A stretch of 64,000 bases of DNA, from positions 270,001 to 334,000 of the forward strand of contig JAEMWC010000118.1 in the NCBI GenBank assembly GCA_016490735.1, in the 5' to 3' direction. The notes beneath the pieces were generated by a model that had not been told where the DNA came from, did not search any database, and saw nothing but the letters and a program-made list of their open reading frames with translations. The stretch comes from Pachyseris speciosa. Lineage: Eukaryota; Cnidaria; Anthozoa; Scleractinia; Pachyseridae. Of this stretch, positions 32,398 through 43,994 are shown piece by piece; position 1 is the first letter of the stretch, and each line of letters starts with the position of its first letter. The position numbers and the translations under genes were made by a program.

Positions 32398-32800
32398 TTA
32401 TAAACGAGCAGGGCTGAATCCTGTGTAAATTCCATTTGGATATGGACATCGTGAGCAAATAGCAAGTACACAGCAATGGGGAATAACTCTGCGGTTGCCT
32501 TGTCCTAGTCTCCCAAGTTTCCACAAAACATACTGCCTGTATGCAGTACGCCAGAAATTCTCATTATTTCTAGGATGTTCCAGAACAAGGACATCCTGGC
32601 GCATGGCTTTTTCAAGCACATTGGCATCCAATACCAACTGCGTGAACAGTGGATTTGTAGTTATACAAGGTCGTACAGTTCTTGTGCAGCATTTATTTTC
32701 ATCTCCTGTAGGCATTATCTGCAATTTTGGCAGTTCCATGAATCTCAGTGCTTTCAATATGACCCGGCTCCCGCCGGAGCTCCGGCGGAAGCTCCTTGCG
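32398..32800 (-). pseudogene. P2X7-type cytoplasmic (ballast) domain fragment
   Basis: On the minus strand, after a WNCQNC trace in a neighbouring frame, the frame reads MPTGDENKCCTRT, PCITTNPLFTQLVLDANVLE, TAYRQYVLWKLGRLGQGNRR, VIPHCCVLAICSRCPYPNGI and YTGF, stop at about 32398. The zinc-binding cysteine cluster (C..C..MPT..E..CC), the CIT..P.F..L.LD..VL core, AYRQ..W..G.LG.GNR.VIPSC and the final YTGF are the hallmarks of the P2X7 intracellular domain, which is widely expanded as a stand-alone domain in cnidarians and fishes. One frameshift inside the cysteine cluster and no visible upstream exons mark it as a fragment or a broken terminal exon. Confidence 0.7.
32771..32788. repeat. 18-bp perfect GC palindrome
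   Basis: ccgccggagctccggcgg is a perfect palindrome in otherwise AT-rich DNA, just upstream of the P2X7-type fragment. The ggagctcc core also occurs at the left edge of family R copy 2 (40154-40162). Confidence 0.9.
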
Positions 32801-33068
32801 AATCACCGGCTGCATTCCTTGTGCACAAATAAAGCCAAAGTAAAGGAACTAGCAACTTATTTCAATTAATTGGTTAGTCCAACAATTGTTATTGGAAAAC
32901 TAATTTTATAAAATGTTTAAAAACACACCTAATGTCGATTTATACAGTCCCCTTAGCTTTTATTGCAGTACATGCCACCCAGTCATTTTCCATGTGCGTA
33001 TTTTCACATAACGTTATCGCGAACATCATCGTCAGTGAAGATCACACTCCAGCACATATTACATGACA
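32801..33068. other. No recognised gene
   Basis: Anonymous AT-rich sequence up to the TA target of the mariner-type element. Confidence 0.4.
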
Positions 33069-33736
33069 TACAGTACTGTGCAAAAGAAATGAGAGCGAAT
33101 TTTGAGAAAATACGTTAATTGTTCTTCGAAATTTTGTATCGCACAGCGTGAAATTTCGCAGATATGGTGGCGAAAATTCGCAAACTCTATTGAAATTTCG
33201 AAGAAGGAGTGTTCGATTTTCTGAAATTTCAAAAGAACGTATTTTCAAAGAAGCGAATTTTCGCCGAACTTTCGCCATGGAGAAAGGAATATCCGCAAAA
33301 TTTCGTAGATCACTCTAGCCGAACATGTTTTGTTTACACAAATTAAGCTCATCACCACCTTGTAACCAATATATAAGCACTAGTATGGCTGTATGTGTAC
33401 TTCTTGACCTGAAATCTGAGAGCAATTTATTTGAAATAGTGAGTGACCTCTATCCTTTATTAATCGCAGCACTTTTTGTAACGTTATATCTTAAGCAAAC
33501 AAAGTTTCTTCTGCGCCTTTTGATATCTGTCTTGTTTACACAAATTTATCACAGCCGTGATCAAAAGCGCCACTTTGATTTACTTGAAAGACTTTATCAG
33601 CTTTTTCTGAAAGTGAAACTGTTAACTTAGATGCATAAGTAAAAGCCAAAAGTTTTGGCTAGAAAACAGCTATTGACGTGTACTTTTACAAGGCCACATC
33701 GTTTATGCAAATTTGTTGTTGAAATTCTGGTGGGTC

Positions 33737-33932
33737 TAAAGTACAGGTCACATTCCACAGGTCACAGGTACAGGTCACAGCTTTATCGACCGGTAACTAA
33801 GCCAAACAGTTTCTCCTCGATCTAAAACAAAATTTTGGATAGTGATTAGGGCAGGAGGCACTTTTGGGCTTCTTTATTTACCTGTAGTACGGTGACCTGC
33901 ACATTGACCTGTGGAATGTGACCTGTACTTTA
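33737..33932. mobile_element. Palindromic MITE, family P, copy 1
   Basis: Terminal inverted repeats taaagtacaggtcacattcc / ggaatgtgacctgtacttta, with a further ggtcaca motif array inside. Flanked by gtc on both sides, suggesting a 3-bp target duplication. A second copy lies in inverse orientation at 58677-58888. Confidence 0.85.
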
Positions 33933-34010
33933 GTCCCGCCGTTGAAATTCGTGTCGCACAGCGTGAAATTTCGCAGATTTCACAAACGCTTTCTTCTTAC
34001 AACAAATGAA

Positions 34011-34056
<46 letters not shown>

Positions 34057-34069
34057 GGAGTGAAACATG

Positions 34070-34088
34070 AAAATTTGGTTTATCAACG

Positions 34089-34119
<31 letters not shown>

Positions 34120-34648
34120 GGATTCGATTAGCTGACGTTTCGAGCGTTAGCCCTTCATCGGAGCGAATCGAGGAATTGTGGGTTATGTATGGTTTATATT
34201 CAGAAAATGGAGCTACGCTATTGGTGGTAACATGGTAACATGAAAAACAGGAGTAAATTAATTGAATGAAAAGCACTCGTTGATACCGTGGGGATTAAGA
34301 GTGCCAATTTGAAAGATCAGTTTTTGCTCGAGATTTTTACGGCTTTCCGTGGTACCTTGATATAGGGAAAGGCCGGAGATCGACATGTGTTGTTTGGAAT
34401 GGTTTGGGAGATTGAAATGCTGAGCGACAGGTTTGGATGCGTCTTTGTCATCTTTCTCTTTTGGCACTCTTAATCCCCACGGTATCAACGAGCGCTTTTC
34501 ATTCACTTAATTTATTCCTGTTTTTCACATTACCATGTTACCACCAATAGCGTAGCTCCATTTTCTGTATATAAACCATACACAACCCACAATTCCTCGA
34601 TTCGCTCCGACGAAGGGCGAATGCTCGAAATGTCAGCTAATCGAATCC

Positions 34649-34679
<31 letters not shown>

Positions 34680-34698
34680 CGTTGATAAACCAAATTTT
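34070..34698. repeat. Large palindrome: two 237-bp arms from a Penelope-like 3' end
   Basis: 34070-34306 and 34462-34698 are reverse complements over 237 bases with few mismatches, separated by 155 unique bases. The arms contain ttgaccaccgtacagggatt and gaatcgaggaattgtgggtt. Each arm is the 3' untranslated end of a Penelope-like element; together with the centre they form a head-to-head arrangement as known for Penelope pseudo-LTRs. Confidence 0.9.
34262..34506 (-). pseudogene. Penelope-like element C-terminus (end of GIY-YIG protein)
   Basis: The minus-strand frame reads KDASKPVAQHFNLPNHSKQH, MSISGLSLYQGTTESRKNLE and QKLIFQIGTLNPHGINE, stopping near 34262. This is the C-terminal part of the Penelope endonuclease module: HFNLPNHS..M.I, then R...E...I..LGTL.P.GIN. 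The catalytic GIY-YIG residues lie further upstream and are missing, because the inverted copy of the 3' end begins there. Its 3' UTR is the left palindrome arm. Confidence 0.75.
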
Positions 34699-35437
34699 CA
34701 CTTTCTTCTTACAGTTGATGGATGAACTTCCACTCCACACTTGGAAAGCTCTTTTGAATTTGGCGGCTAGTCACTTCGTCATTTTTTCGCATCTCCGCTT
34801 CGATAAGTCCCTGGCTACTAAATTCAACTTTCTGGGCCGACCTGGCTTCAGGAGGTCATCGACGGAAGCGGTAAGTTCTACTTTCTTCGTGATTCTTGCC
34901 ACACTTGGATAGCTGACTGACAAACCTTCTTCTCCAAGTTGTTTAAAAATTGCCTTGGCCTGTAAGCCTTCGCGATGAAGGGCCTGAATTCGCTTACGAA
35001 CATAGATTGATACCTTCGGTATGTTGAGCTGTTGCAGTTGAGTGTTGCTTATGCGGATCAGATCAGCAAAACATTACACAGGGTTGCCATGTCTACAAAC
35101 TGCGACCAATGAAAACCTCGATGCCTCAGTATCTCAAGAGAATTGAAATATTTGCGAAAACGTTTCGAAGACGTTCAAATCGCTTCGAAAAGTCGCAGCA
35201 CTCTTCGAAAATTTGAATGACTATAGACGAAATTTCGCATAGCTGCTCGAAATTTCAATCGAATTTTTGTTCGAACTTTCGTACGTGAGTTCAAAATGTC
35301 GAAATTTATAAGACAATGCAGCTTCATAAATTCATTCGAAAATTCGCTGGAAAATGTTCGCTCATTTTCGCCGAAAAGTAGCAAAATGTTCCTAAATTCG
35401 TCGAAATTCATTCTCATTTCTTTTGCACAGTACTGTA

Positions 35438-36000
35438 CCTTGTAAGTTACAGAGCCTCATTTCCATGCCACATCTTCAAAGCTATGGGCATTTTGAAAGA
35501 AGTTATATTGATTGAGATCACTTTTACGATGAAGCGGCAGCGTTCTATGCTGTCGCTTCTAGCTCCTGCAGGTACGAAAAGCTCACAACAGCAATCAGGT
35601 TTAAGGTAAATGTAATTGGAAGGAGATCAGTATGTCCCTTTGTTTCCTTTCGTCTTGCATTCGGTTACTCTGTGAAGTTCTTATTATCATACCGTTTATA
35701 GCTTGAAGAATATTTTCCAAATCCGGAACACTGCACAAACAGGATAGAGCACATAAAACAAAAACCGCACTCCTTCAACTTTTATTTTCAAGTTCAATTA
35801 GCATTTACAGGGCTTGCAAGACGTGTTTACGAAAATTACATCTACTTACCGTAAACTCATAATCGCTTACAAAGAACAAATACAAAACTACAAAACACTT
35901 CTTAGTCAAGAACAAACTTTATTTGCTCTCAAAGGAAACAGTTTACTGACCATATACTTTTAAATATAACATTCAACAGATGAAGTAACAACCACACTGC
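35438..36000. other. No recognised gene
   Basis: Anonymous sequence between the mariner-type element and the hAT-like pseudogene. Confidence 0.35.
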
Positions 36001-36023
36001 AGAGAACAATTTACTAGTGAACT

Positions 36024-38513
36024 TTGAAGTTTACAAACTCAAATGAAGAAACCATACATGATCTCACCAAAGAGACTGTAAAGGAATCCTCAAAGTTTAC
36101 AATTTCACGTAAAGAAGAATCGTCAGCCAAGGCAAGTTCAATCGCAGCAGATGAAGTGAGAAAATTCTTAAACCAGTCCTTCCCTGTTGATTCCAAAGTG
36201 CACAGTTTTTACAGTTGTCAAGCAGAAGTGTGCAACCTTGAGCAAACATGGGCAACAACGATTTTTCAAAATGAACGATCATTTCCAGCATCATTGGATT
36301 TTTGACACAACCCTCTCTTATTGTGATAAAACCAGCTACCACTGGTTCGTCTTTCAAAAAGGAGAAGGAGTGTTCTGTATTTTATGCCAAAAACATCACA
36401 CAGTCAATCCTATATATGAACAAAAGCAAGAAATTTAAAAGTGAACCTTCCATTCGGTATAAACGGAAAACAGTTGAAGGACATTCAAGCCACCAACAGC
36501 ACATAGCAGCAATAGAGGCTGAGCCCCTGAGATGGGTTTTGGTGTTCCATCATCAAGTTAACTACTGTGAGCAAGTCAAAGAGAGCGTTTATCAAAAAGC
36601 TAAACTTATCAAAAAGTTATACTGGGGTGCTATAAGGAAGAACTTACAAACTGAAAGTTTGTTTGTCTGCTTGAGTTGCTAGAATAATTAGCAGTAAATG
36701 ACATAAAGCTGTTTCAACATTGTTCAAGCGGTTCAGTGAGAGAAATGTTTTTGTTGCTGGGATGAATGATCAAAAAACATGTACATTTAGTGAAGAGAAT
36801 CATTCAATCTAACTGCTTTAATCTACTTTGTGATGAAGTCTGCGACATTTCGGTTCAGGAGCAGCTTCTTACGTTCATCAAATTTGTTGACCCAACTGGT
36901 AGAGCAACAACAGAGTTTCTTGCCTTGGATGACATGCTTGAAAATTTTCACTCTGCTAACGCTGAGGCTATGAAGGCTATTGTCATCAAGCAGCTGGAAA
37001 ATGCAAACTGGATGTAAAGAACCTCACTGGTCTTGCAACAGATGGTGCAAGTGTTATGATGGGTAAGCAACAAGGTGTTGCATCTTTACTCCGAAAAGAG
37101 TCTCCAGTTATGCTCAATGTTCACCGCATCTGCCATCGGCTAGCCTAGCCTGCGTGAATGCAAATGATGACGTCACCTACATAAAAACTGTGGAAAAGAT
37201 TTTGGTGCAACTTTGGTCATTCTTTAACAACTCGGCCAAAAAAACTGCCGCATATGCAGATGCAGTCAAAGAATCAAAGGCAATCACTCTGTCAGAAAAA
37301 GGGAGCAAAAGAGTGACAAGGAAGTTAAAGAAAGCATGCCGAAGCTGATGGCTATCTTCAGAGAGAGCAATCCAAGGCGTTTCTGAAGATTTTATGGTTC
37401 TAACACAGACCCTAAGAGTGTTCAAAGAAGGCAACGCTTCTGCAACTGGGCTTTTACAGAACTGTGCATCTCCTTCAGCAAGTACTCCAAGCTCTTTCAC
37501 ACTTGAGCAGATTGTTTCAAGGTTGAAATGTACCTTTTGCCGCAATTGACCCACCAATCAATTTCACCATTGATGTTGCAATCAAAAAAAGCCACTAAAG
37601 CAACTGAAGGAAGATCTTGTGGATGGAAGACTATGGTAATGTTAATGGATTTATATACCGCACATATCACATAGTTTCATGGCAGTTTACAACTCTTCTC
37701 TAGGGTGAGATCGGACTATCTACATGCAAGATGACACTTGGGGAGGATGATACAAGAATGCTCGCCAACTTGACTGCAGGGTATGCACATTCACTAGTAG
37801 AGAACATTACAAACCGTTTCAGTGACAGCCTCGGAGTGTTAACTGCTTTCAAGATATTTGATCCCCTGGCCATTTGTGACAGATCAGATGAGTCATTTAA
37901 AGACTATGGAATTTCTGAGATCAAAAGTTTAGCTGATCACTTCTACCAGTGTAAAGAAAACAGAGCTGAAAGAGTTAATATGCTAATGGAAGAAGTTCAA
38001 GTATAACCTACTTCAGCTCAAGATCGACATTCCACTCAAGTTCTTCCACGCCAACCGAGTGGTTGCTAAACCACTTGTTGTCTCAGCAACACTCATACCA
38101 GGATTTTTTCCCCAATGTTCTGCAAATTGCAGAAATCTATCGTTGCCAGTTGCTAACACTTGGCCTGAAAGAGGAGCTTCTGTTGTAAAGCGATTGAAGA
38201 CTTGTTTAAGAAGCAGCTTAAACAATAACATGCTCTCCACTCTCATGAATGTGAGCATCAATGGGTCTGAAGTGCATACAACTGGGTGTGGCACCCTTAT
38301 TGCGGAAACTGTAAAAGAATGGTTGGCTCCACCACGCAGGAGGCTTGTTGGGGGAAAGAAATAAATGCTACTAAGCGTGTTGATGTTGGTGTACAAGTAG
38401 AGAATGCTACCTATGCAGAGGAGGACCTGGACCAGGAATCTGAGGCAGAGGAACATAAAGCACCAGTTCAGACTGAAAGCAGTGATGACGAATGGCTGCA
38501 CAACGTGGATCTT
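36024..38513 (+). pseudogene. hAT-derived zinc-finger protein (C17orf113/ZNF862-like), broken
   Basis: In order, in changing frames: a TTF/BED-like zinc-finger region (HHWIFDTTLSYCDK, YHWFVFQKGEGVFCILCQKH), KAAI-like helices, the hAT catalytic core (FNLLCDEVCDISVQEQLLTF; FVDPTGRATTEFL; LTGLATDGASVMMGKQQGVA; LNVHRICHRLA), an insertion domain (ILVQLWSFFNNSAKKTAAYA, KKACRS..WLS.ERAIQGV) and the C-terminal dimerisation part (LPVANTWPERGASVVKRLKT, then LRSSLNNNMLSTLM). Acidic DDE positions in LCDE and TDGAS are visible. An acidic tail runs to about 38513. At least seven breaks. Length fits a one-exon multi-copy gene of this family; host domestication cannot be claimed. Confidence 0.75.
37625..37690 (+). 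repeat. Short LINE 3' tail inserted in the hAT-like pseudogene
   Basis: atggtaatgttaatggattt followed by atatacc.cacatatcacata also occurs at 52692-52745. The (ggtaat)n head suggests the 3' end of a retrotransposon. It interrupts the hAT frame. Confidence 0.55.
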
Positions 38514-38870
38514 AAGTCGTGTTTTAAAGTTACAGAAACAAGCAGCTAGGGATATATCCGATGCTGATAATCAGGCGTCTAGTGTCAAGCTATTCAATAG
38601 ACTCCATTGGCTTTCTTTTTATGAGGAATCCAAAATAGCTAAACGCTGCGTTGCATACAAACGTATCTAGGGAAGTACCCTTATATATTGACGGCTCTTT
38701 AATACTCAACAGTCGCAACATAATCGTGCTACAAGATATAGTAACACTAATTTTATATGCCCGAGATTTAACTCATTCTTCTCCGCTGCTTTTGACCTCT
38801 TTTCTGGTAATTCTCGAGGGTTGGAAGTCAAGTCAATCTCATTATTCCATATAAGGGGTTACCATCAAGA
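38514..38870 (+). pseudogene. LINE RT C-terminal fragment (CR1/L2-like)
   Basis: RVLKLQKQAARDI, then SSVKLFNRLHWLSFYEESKI and AKRCVAYKRI, then in another frame RATRYSNTNFICPR, are the segments that follow the RT palm in CR1/L2-like LINEs. The end (GGRSFAV..., 39743) is displaced by about 870 bases containing repeat S. Confidence 0.7.
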
Positions 38871-39289
38871 TTTTGCTGGTCCACAAAACCAAAGGCTCTG
38901 TCTTCCCTGTCACGCCAGCTGTCGCTTGCTTTAAGCGATCAACTGCAGCTCACAGTTCGGTAGGTATTTGATTTATACCATTAAGTGTGTTATTTGAGCC
39001 ATTTTTCACATTAGGAGCCCCCTGCCTGGCATCATAACACTGGATTAGTGGGTAGAGGCAAATCCTCTGGAAGAAAACAGAGGTGAGAAGCAATTTCACA
39101 TGAAGTGGGCCACCAAGATTGCTCGATCAACTTATGGCGATTCACGAAAGTGAAGTTGTGTTCCTAGCCGTTCTTTGAGTGGATTCTGCGACCTTGGCAA
39201 CCATGGCAATTTGGCGAGTTTTGACTTGTAAATAATGCAATAGGTGCAATATTTTGTCAGCAGGATCGGGTGGCTCAACACATAAAAGA
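38871..39289. other. No recognised gene
   Basis: Anonymous stretch between LINE sequence and repeat S copy 2. Confidence 0.35.
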
Positions 39290-39735
39290 TATCTGAAATG
39301 GAAATTGGCTGCGTGACTCTTATGCGGCTGTTATCCAAGAATATCCCCAAACGCAAAAATTACAGACAGTGAGAGCAACTGAAATCAAATAACGTTATCC
39401 ACATCACACGAAAGACTGGAAAGAAGTGAGCAGAAAAATGTGGAACAGATTGCAAGAAGTGGAGCCGAAGTTTGCTGCCAATGCAGACTTTTAGCTTCAA
39501 GAGGAATTTTTTTGTCTTAAAACCTTCAAGACAAAGTTGCATATTTTTGGTGTTGTCCGAGGGCATTTGAAGCCAAATTTCTGGTTTGCAACAGAAAAAA
39601 TGGTCATATTCCATGAAAATTGGAATTTAGGGGGTGGTAAAGTCTAAAAAAACTGAGCATTTGGCTATCACATTGGCTCATCTCAACCATAGTCCAGGAT
39701 TTGTGAAAGTTGCAGGTTTTCAAAGCATTGGCCCA
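39290..39735. repeat. Dispersed repeat family S, copy 2
   Basis: Collinear with 28105-28475. It lies between two parts of one LINE C-terminus, so it probably inserted there. Confidence 0.6.
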
Positions 39736-39739
39736 TAAA

Positions 39740-40145
39740 TTATCGTATGACCAAAGGCGGTAGATCATTTGCAGTTACCACTTGTCAACTTTGGAAAAGC
39801 TTAAGTTGGGAACTTAGGAATTCTGCATCATTGGAATCTTTTAAGAACAATTACAGAAACAATCTTTTTGATGTCCAACAGAAACTACACCATTTTATAC
39901 TTTAATATGATTCATCACTTGCTCTCTAGTTACATTTTTTTACTACAGTTCTTATTCTTATTAGATAGACTCTTCTTAGTTTTATTGATAGACATGTTAA
40001 ATTTTAACATTCATTTAATCTTTTAGCTCTTACATTTCTATGTACACTTATATTATAGTATATTAGTTTTATTATAATTTTTAGATAGAGGGCCACAAGT
40101 TTATTAGTTATTTCAACTATTCCATGCCACCCTCTTTAAATAAAG
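39740..40145 (+). mobile_element. LINE 3' end (continuation of 38514-38870)
   Basis: INYRMTKGGRSFAVTTCQLW followed by KSLSWELRNSASLESFKNNY ends at TAA near 39905; this is the invariable C-terminus (GGRSF.V...LWNSLP..LR...SL.SFK) of CR1/L2-like LINEs. The 3' untranslated region ends at aataaagtgtatta (40145), directly before family R copy 2. Confidence 0.75.
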
Positions 40146-40151
40146 TGTATT

Positions 40152-40199
40152 AGCGGAGCTCCGGTGGCCCGAAGGGCTGCCAAGCGAAGCACCATACCT

Positions 40200-40231
<32 letters not shown>

Positions 40232-41856
40232 ATCATGGCTAGCGGTATGACTCGTGGGTGCGCACGACGGAGTTGCCCAATAATAAATAATATCCTAATA
40301 ATAATCATAATAATCCAACATGGCGGCCATACTCCACCCGGCCCAGCTGACCAGCTAGTTTACAGCGTACGTCTTTGATACTGGACATCCATCTTATAGC
40401 CAATTGACACTTGCCAAAACAAGGTATCCGCTGACCAGTGTCACAGGCTCAAGTTTAGACCTCATCGAGGTCAGCTGTTTTTTTTAAGTTGACTGCTGAC
40501 CAGGTACTTGCTTTCGATTGGATTGCAGGCTCAAGCCAGGTGTGGAACACCCAAACCAAAACGAGGATTAATTTTTCGCGCGTTTTCTGCGGCTTGTAAT
40601 TTCACATTCAGCTGGTTTCTTCATTTTGAGAAAAACAACTTCATCTTCTTCGATCGAAGTTTGTCTTGAAATTTGTGTAAAGGGCATAAAAATCAATAAC
40701 TTGTCAAGATACTCCAGAAGGTGAATTTTCAAGTGATAAAAGGAAGAGCGAAACATTTTTCCCAGGAAAAGCATCAAACTTGGATCGATTGTGTGGCTGA
40801 AAACAAAATAATTCATCGTTTCAAGGGCTTTCACCTTACCGCGACATCTTGCATCTCATCAAGAAAAGTCACTAACAGTTCACCAGCATTAATGGAAGGA
40901 ATGAGTAGCTCAAACTCTGGAAGAAGCTCTTTTTTTGGACAAAACGTTTGCTATTTTTGCGCATGCTTGTTTTTACTTTACTGAAGCTTAGGTATTTTCA
41001 ACTGGTAGAAAACTCTACAACACAGGACAGTGAAGTAAATTAAATAAATTGAAGCTTAAAATTTGGTTTAATTGATGTTACTTAAGTTCAGGAATGAAAC
41101 TTGTATTTTTCTCTCGCATGGATATAAATAACAATCATCTGTACTCATTTTGGATGCAAAGAAGTAGTTGAATTGTTTGTTTTGGTACGCTGTTTTCTTT
41201 GCAAGCAAACAGGTATTTTTACTCTGCTTGGCTGACTGTTTTTCAACCTCAGCCTCAACAGCGTTAAGAAACTTTTGCCCTTATCTTATTAACACATAAT
41301 CACAATGAGTCCTCGTAAAATTAAGGATTAAAGCCCTGTCTAAACGATCACACATTTTCATCCAACATCATCAGTTGTCAAACATAATGTTGGGTGGCTA
41401 AACGCATAAACAATGTTTGACCAAACGCTAGACAGAGTGAGACCACAGAACGATTTTTTGCGTATTATGGCTGAAAGTTCGACCTTATGTGGTTCATTTG
41501 GTTGCTTTTTACCGGCTGTGCACGTTCTGTTGGATGGGGTGGCTAAACGATGTAACATTTCTTCATAGCACGAAATGTAGGATGAAAAAGTTTGATCGTG
41601 ATCAAACAGGGAAAGTCATTTAAGAATAAATGCAATGTTGAAAGAGGTGGCTAAACGGTCAAACACTTCGTGTATTGTTTACTTTTAATGTTTAAAGTTT
41701 TAATGTCTTGAGGTTTTTGAACTGCGGTCAATTCCTGTTGACTGCTCTAAACATAAAATATTGGTGCAAGGAAAGCCATGCAAAGTTGCTCAAGACCAGT
41801 AAAAAAATAATAATCGTGGAGCTCTGCTTTTAGGCTTGGCTAAATCTATATATTAT
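40152..41856 (+). repeat. Dispersed repeat family R, copy 2 (most complete)
   Basis: 1705 bases from agcggagctccgg to ggctaaatctatatatta. Uninterrupted and therefore the best reference for the family. A ggagctc core occurs near both ends (40155 and 41818) in direct orientation. The interior (about 41330-41660) is rich in inverted tcaaacat words beside gtggctaaac. No coding frame recognised. Confidence 0.75.
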
Positions 41857-42085
41857 TAAGTAACAACGGCTGTAACTCTATTAAGGCTTCCCAAAGAAAG
41901 TGATTCTGAGTAATGGAGACTCTGATTTTGAATATGATTAATGACTAATCATATGTCTTTACACATAACTTAAGGAGTACGAGTGTTTGCTCAGCATTAA
42001 AACTATGTTTTTAAACTCTAAGTCTACATCCTTCAGACTGAACGGAACTGCATACATGTGTTTATAGTTGCATTACAGTAATTTG
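41857..42085. other. No recognised gene
   Basis: Short anonymous spacer before the TTAA-flanked MITE. Confidence 0.4.
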
Positions 42086-42089
42086 TTAA

Positions 42090-42443
42090 AGGGGCAGTGT
42101 CACGCTATTGTACCTTCACTTTAAAAAGCTTAGAACTGCCAATGCATCAGTGGAAACCTTGAAATAATGGTCTAGTTTTGTTCCCAAAGACTGTAGTACT
42201 GCATTGACACAATAAACTCCTGTATTCCATCTAAGATGATGAGGATGGAAATGGATTGAAATTTCAAGCTATGCATTGAAAATCACCCCAAAAAATTATT
42301 ATCGTTAGCTCTTCCTGCTACAATTTCATTGGAATTCATCTTGCTGATTATGTAGGAGCATTTTTTGCACAGTAACGGGTAAAAGGCAGCAAGTTTGGCA
42401 GAATTGAACCAAAAACCGCAAAAATCCCAGTGACAGTGCTCCT
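42090..42443. mobile_element. piggyBac-type MITE, 354 bp, TTAA target
   Basis: TTAA at 42086-42089 and 42444-42447 flank inverted ends aggggcagtgtcac and gtgacagtgctcct (two mismatches). TTAA duplication is diagnostic of piggyBac-type insertion. No coding capacity. Confidence 0.8.
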
Positions 42444-42447
42444 TTAA

Positions 42448-43386
42448 GAACCAGTTAAAGAGACCAGTGAAAGTCATTTGCAAAATATTTGCTTTATTAA
42501 TACTATTTAACAAAGACAAGCTTGTATACATACACCTGTATACTGAAAAATCTTCAAAGACGTTTAGTCTTTTCTCATGAATGCACATAGGTAACCTTAA
42601 GAGGGTTTTGGCAAAGTATTCTCAGGTCTATTATTAGTTATTATTGTATGTTTCAAAGGCATGCCAAGTACTAATGTACCTTACTCGTAGTAAACACACA
42701 ATTGTTGATCATGAGATTTTATCACAGACTCGTAAACTTGAACCATGCAATAACATACTCTTTCTAACAAAAAAAAGGCGTGAATGCTTGGGTGTTAATA
42801 TTCTCTCTTAAATCACTTGAAATGGCATTTCTAAGCTTCCTGATTTCAAAAATTTCATGGGAGAAAATGCCCCCAGACCTCCCTAGAAATGGGGCATTCG
42901 GCCCCTTAGGAAATTTTCGCCAGGTACTCACGTTACAAAGCCATGTGCTTCAAATCTTTATGACAGCACTGAATCTGGGACCTCCTCATTTAGTGGGCCT
43001 GGATCTGATTCATTATGGCAGTCACCAGGATCTGGGTTGTCAGGTTCAGGGCCTGGTGAAAGTTCTCTTCCAGGATCTATTATAGGAAACCCAACTTGTA
43101 ATTCACCATTAGCAATATCAGCATATACTGCATGTTGATGTCTCAAAAGTCCAACTGCCAGTGCTCAAAGCTGGACTTCCTTGAGTCTATTAACCGGGTC
43201 ATGAAAATTGAAGAAGTGGAAAAATATATTTAAAAAATTAAATTAATAAAACATAAGAAAAACGCAGCAGAATCCTAAACTCATGTAACTTCTGCGTATG
43301 AGTAATAACTGCTATTTTGCTTCTCCTGGTGATTATATGAACCAAATGTAAAATATTTTCAGTTGTACATTTTATGAAACTCATTT
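42448..43386. other. No recognised gene; small shared repeat and a weak open frame
   Basis: 42820-42885 (aatggcatttctaagctt..., then gaaaatgcccccagacctcc) resembles 62543-62635. On the minus strand 43146-42958 an acidic, proline-rich frame (GFPIIDPGRELSPGPEPDNP) looks exon-like but has no recognised domain. Confidence 0.35.
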
Positions 43387-43387
43387 T

Positions 43388-43411
43388 ATAATAATAATAA
43401 TAATAATAATA
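43388..43411. repeat. (AAT)n microsatellite
   Basis: Eight aat-type units directly left of family R copy 3. Confidence 0.9.
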
Positions 43412-43994
43412 GCGGAGCACCATACTTATAGAAACCTGTCAACTGCTTTTCGCATGGTAAAAGTGGCTAGCAGTATTGCTCGTGGGTGCACACGACGACG
43501 ATGACAACGATGTTGCCCAGTAATTAATATCCTAATAATAATAATCATAATAATCCAACAGGGCGGCCATACTCCAGCTGATCACCTAGTTTACAGCGTA
43601 CATCTGATATAGGGCATCCGTGTCATGGCCAATTGACAGCTGTCAAAACAAGGTTTCCGCTGAGCACTATCACGTGACCATATCGCGGGCTCAAGTTTAG
43701 AGCTCATCGAGGTCAGCTGGTTTTTTTTAAGTTGACCGCTGACCAGGTAATGGTTTTTGATTGGATTGCAGGCTCAAGTCAGGTTAACTTAACCAAACCG
43801 AGACACCCTAGCCAAAACAAGGCTTCATTTTTCACGCGCTTTCTGCGGCTCGAGATTTCACATTCAGTTGGTTTCTTCATTTTGAGCAAAACAACTTCAT
43901 CTCCTTCGAAGTTCTGTCTTTTAATTCCCGTAAAGGCATAAAAATCAAGAATTACTTAAAAGATACTCCAGGTGAAATTTCAACTGATAAAAAT
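43411..43994 (+). repeat. Dispersed repeat family R, copy 3 (5' part only)
   Basis: Starts agcggagcaccatacttata and matches the first third of copy 2, ending at caactgataaaaa. The right two thirds are missing. Confidence 0.75.

Larger units (their letters stand above)
33071..35435. mobile_element. Non-autonomous Tc1/mariner-type TIR element, 2365 bp
   Basis: Ends CAGTACTGTGCAAAAGAAAT on the left and its reverse complement on the right, each next to TA (33069-33070 and 35436-35437), the target of Tc1/mariner elements. No transposase is encoded. Both subterminal zones (33090-33310 and 35155-35415) are packed with gaaatttcg / cgaaattt / ttcgaa words in both orientations, a possible protein-binding array or decayed satellite. 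The interior holds a palindromic MITE (33737-33932) and a Penelope-derived palindrome (34070-34698), both probably later insertions. Confidence 0.85.
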
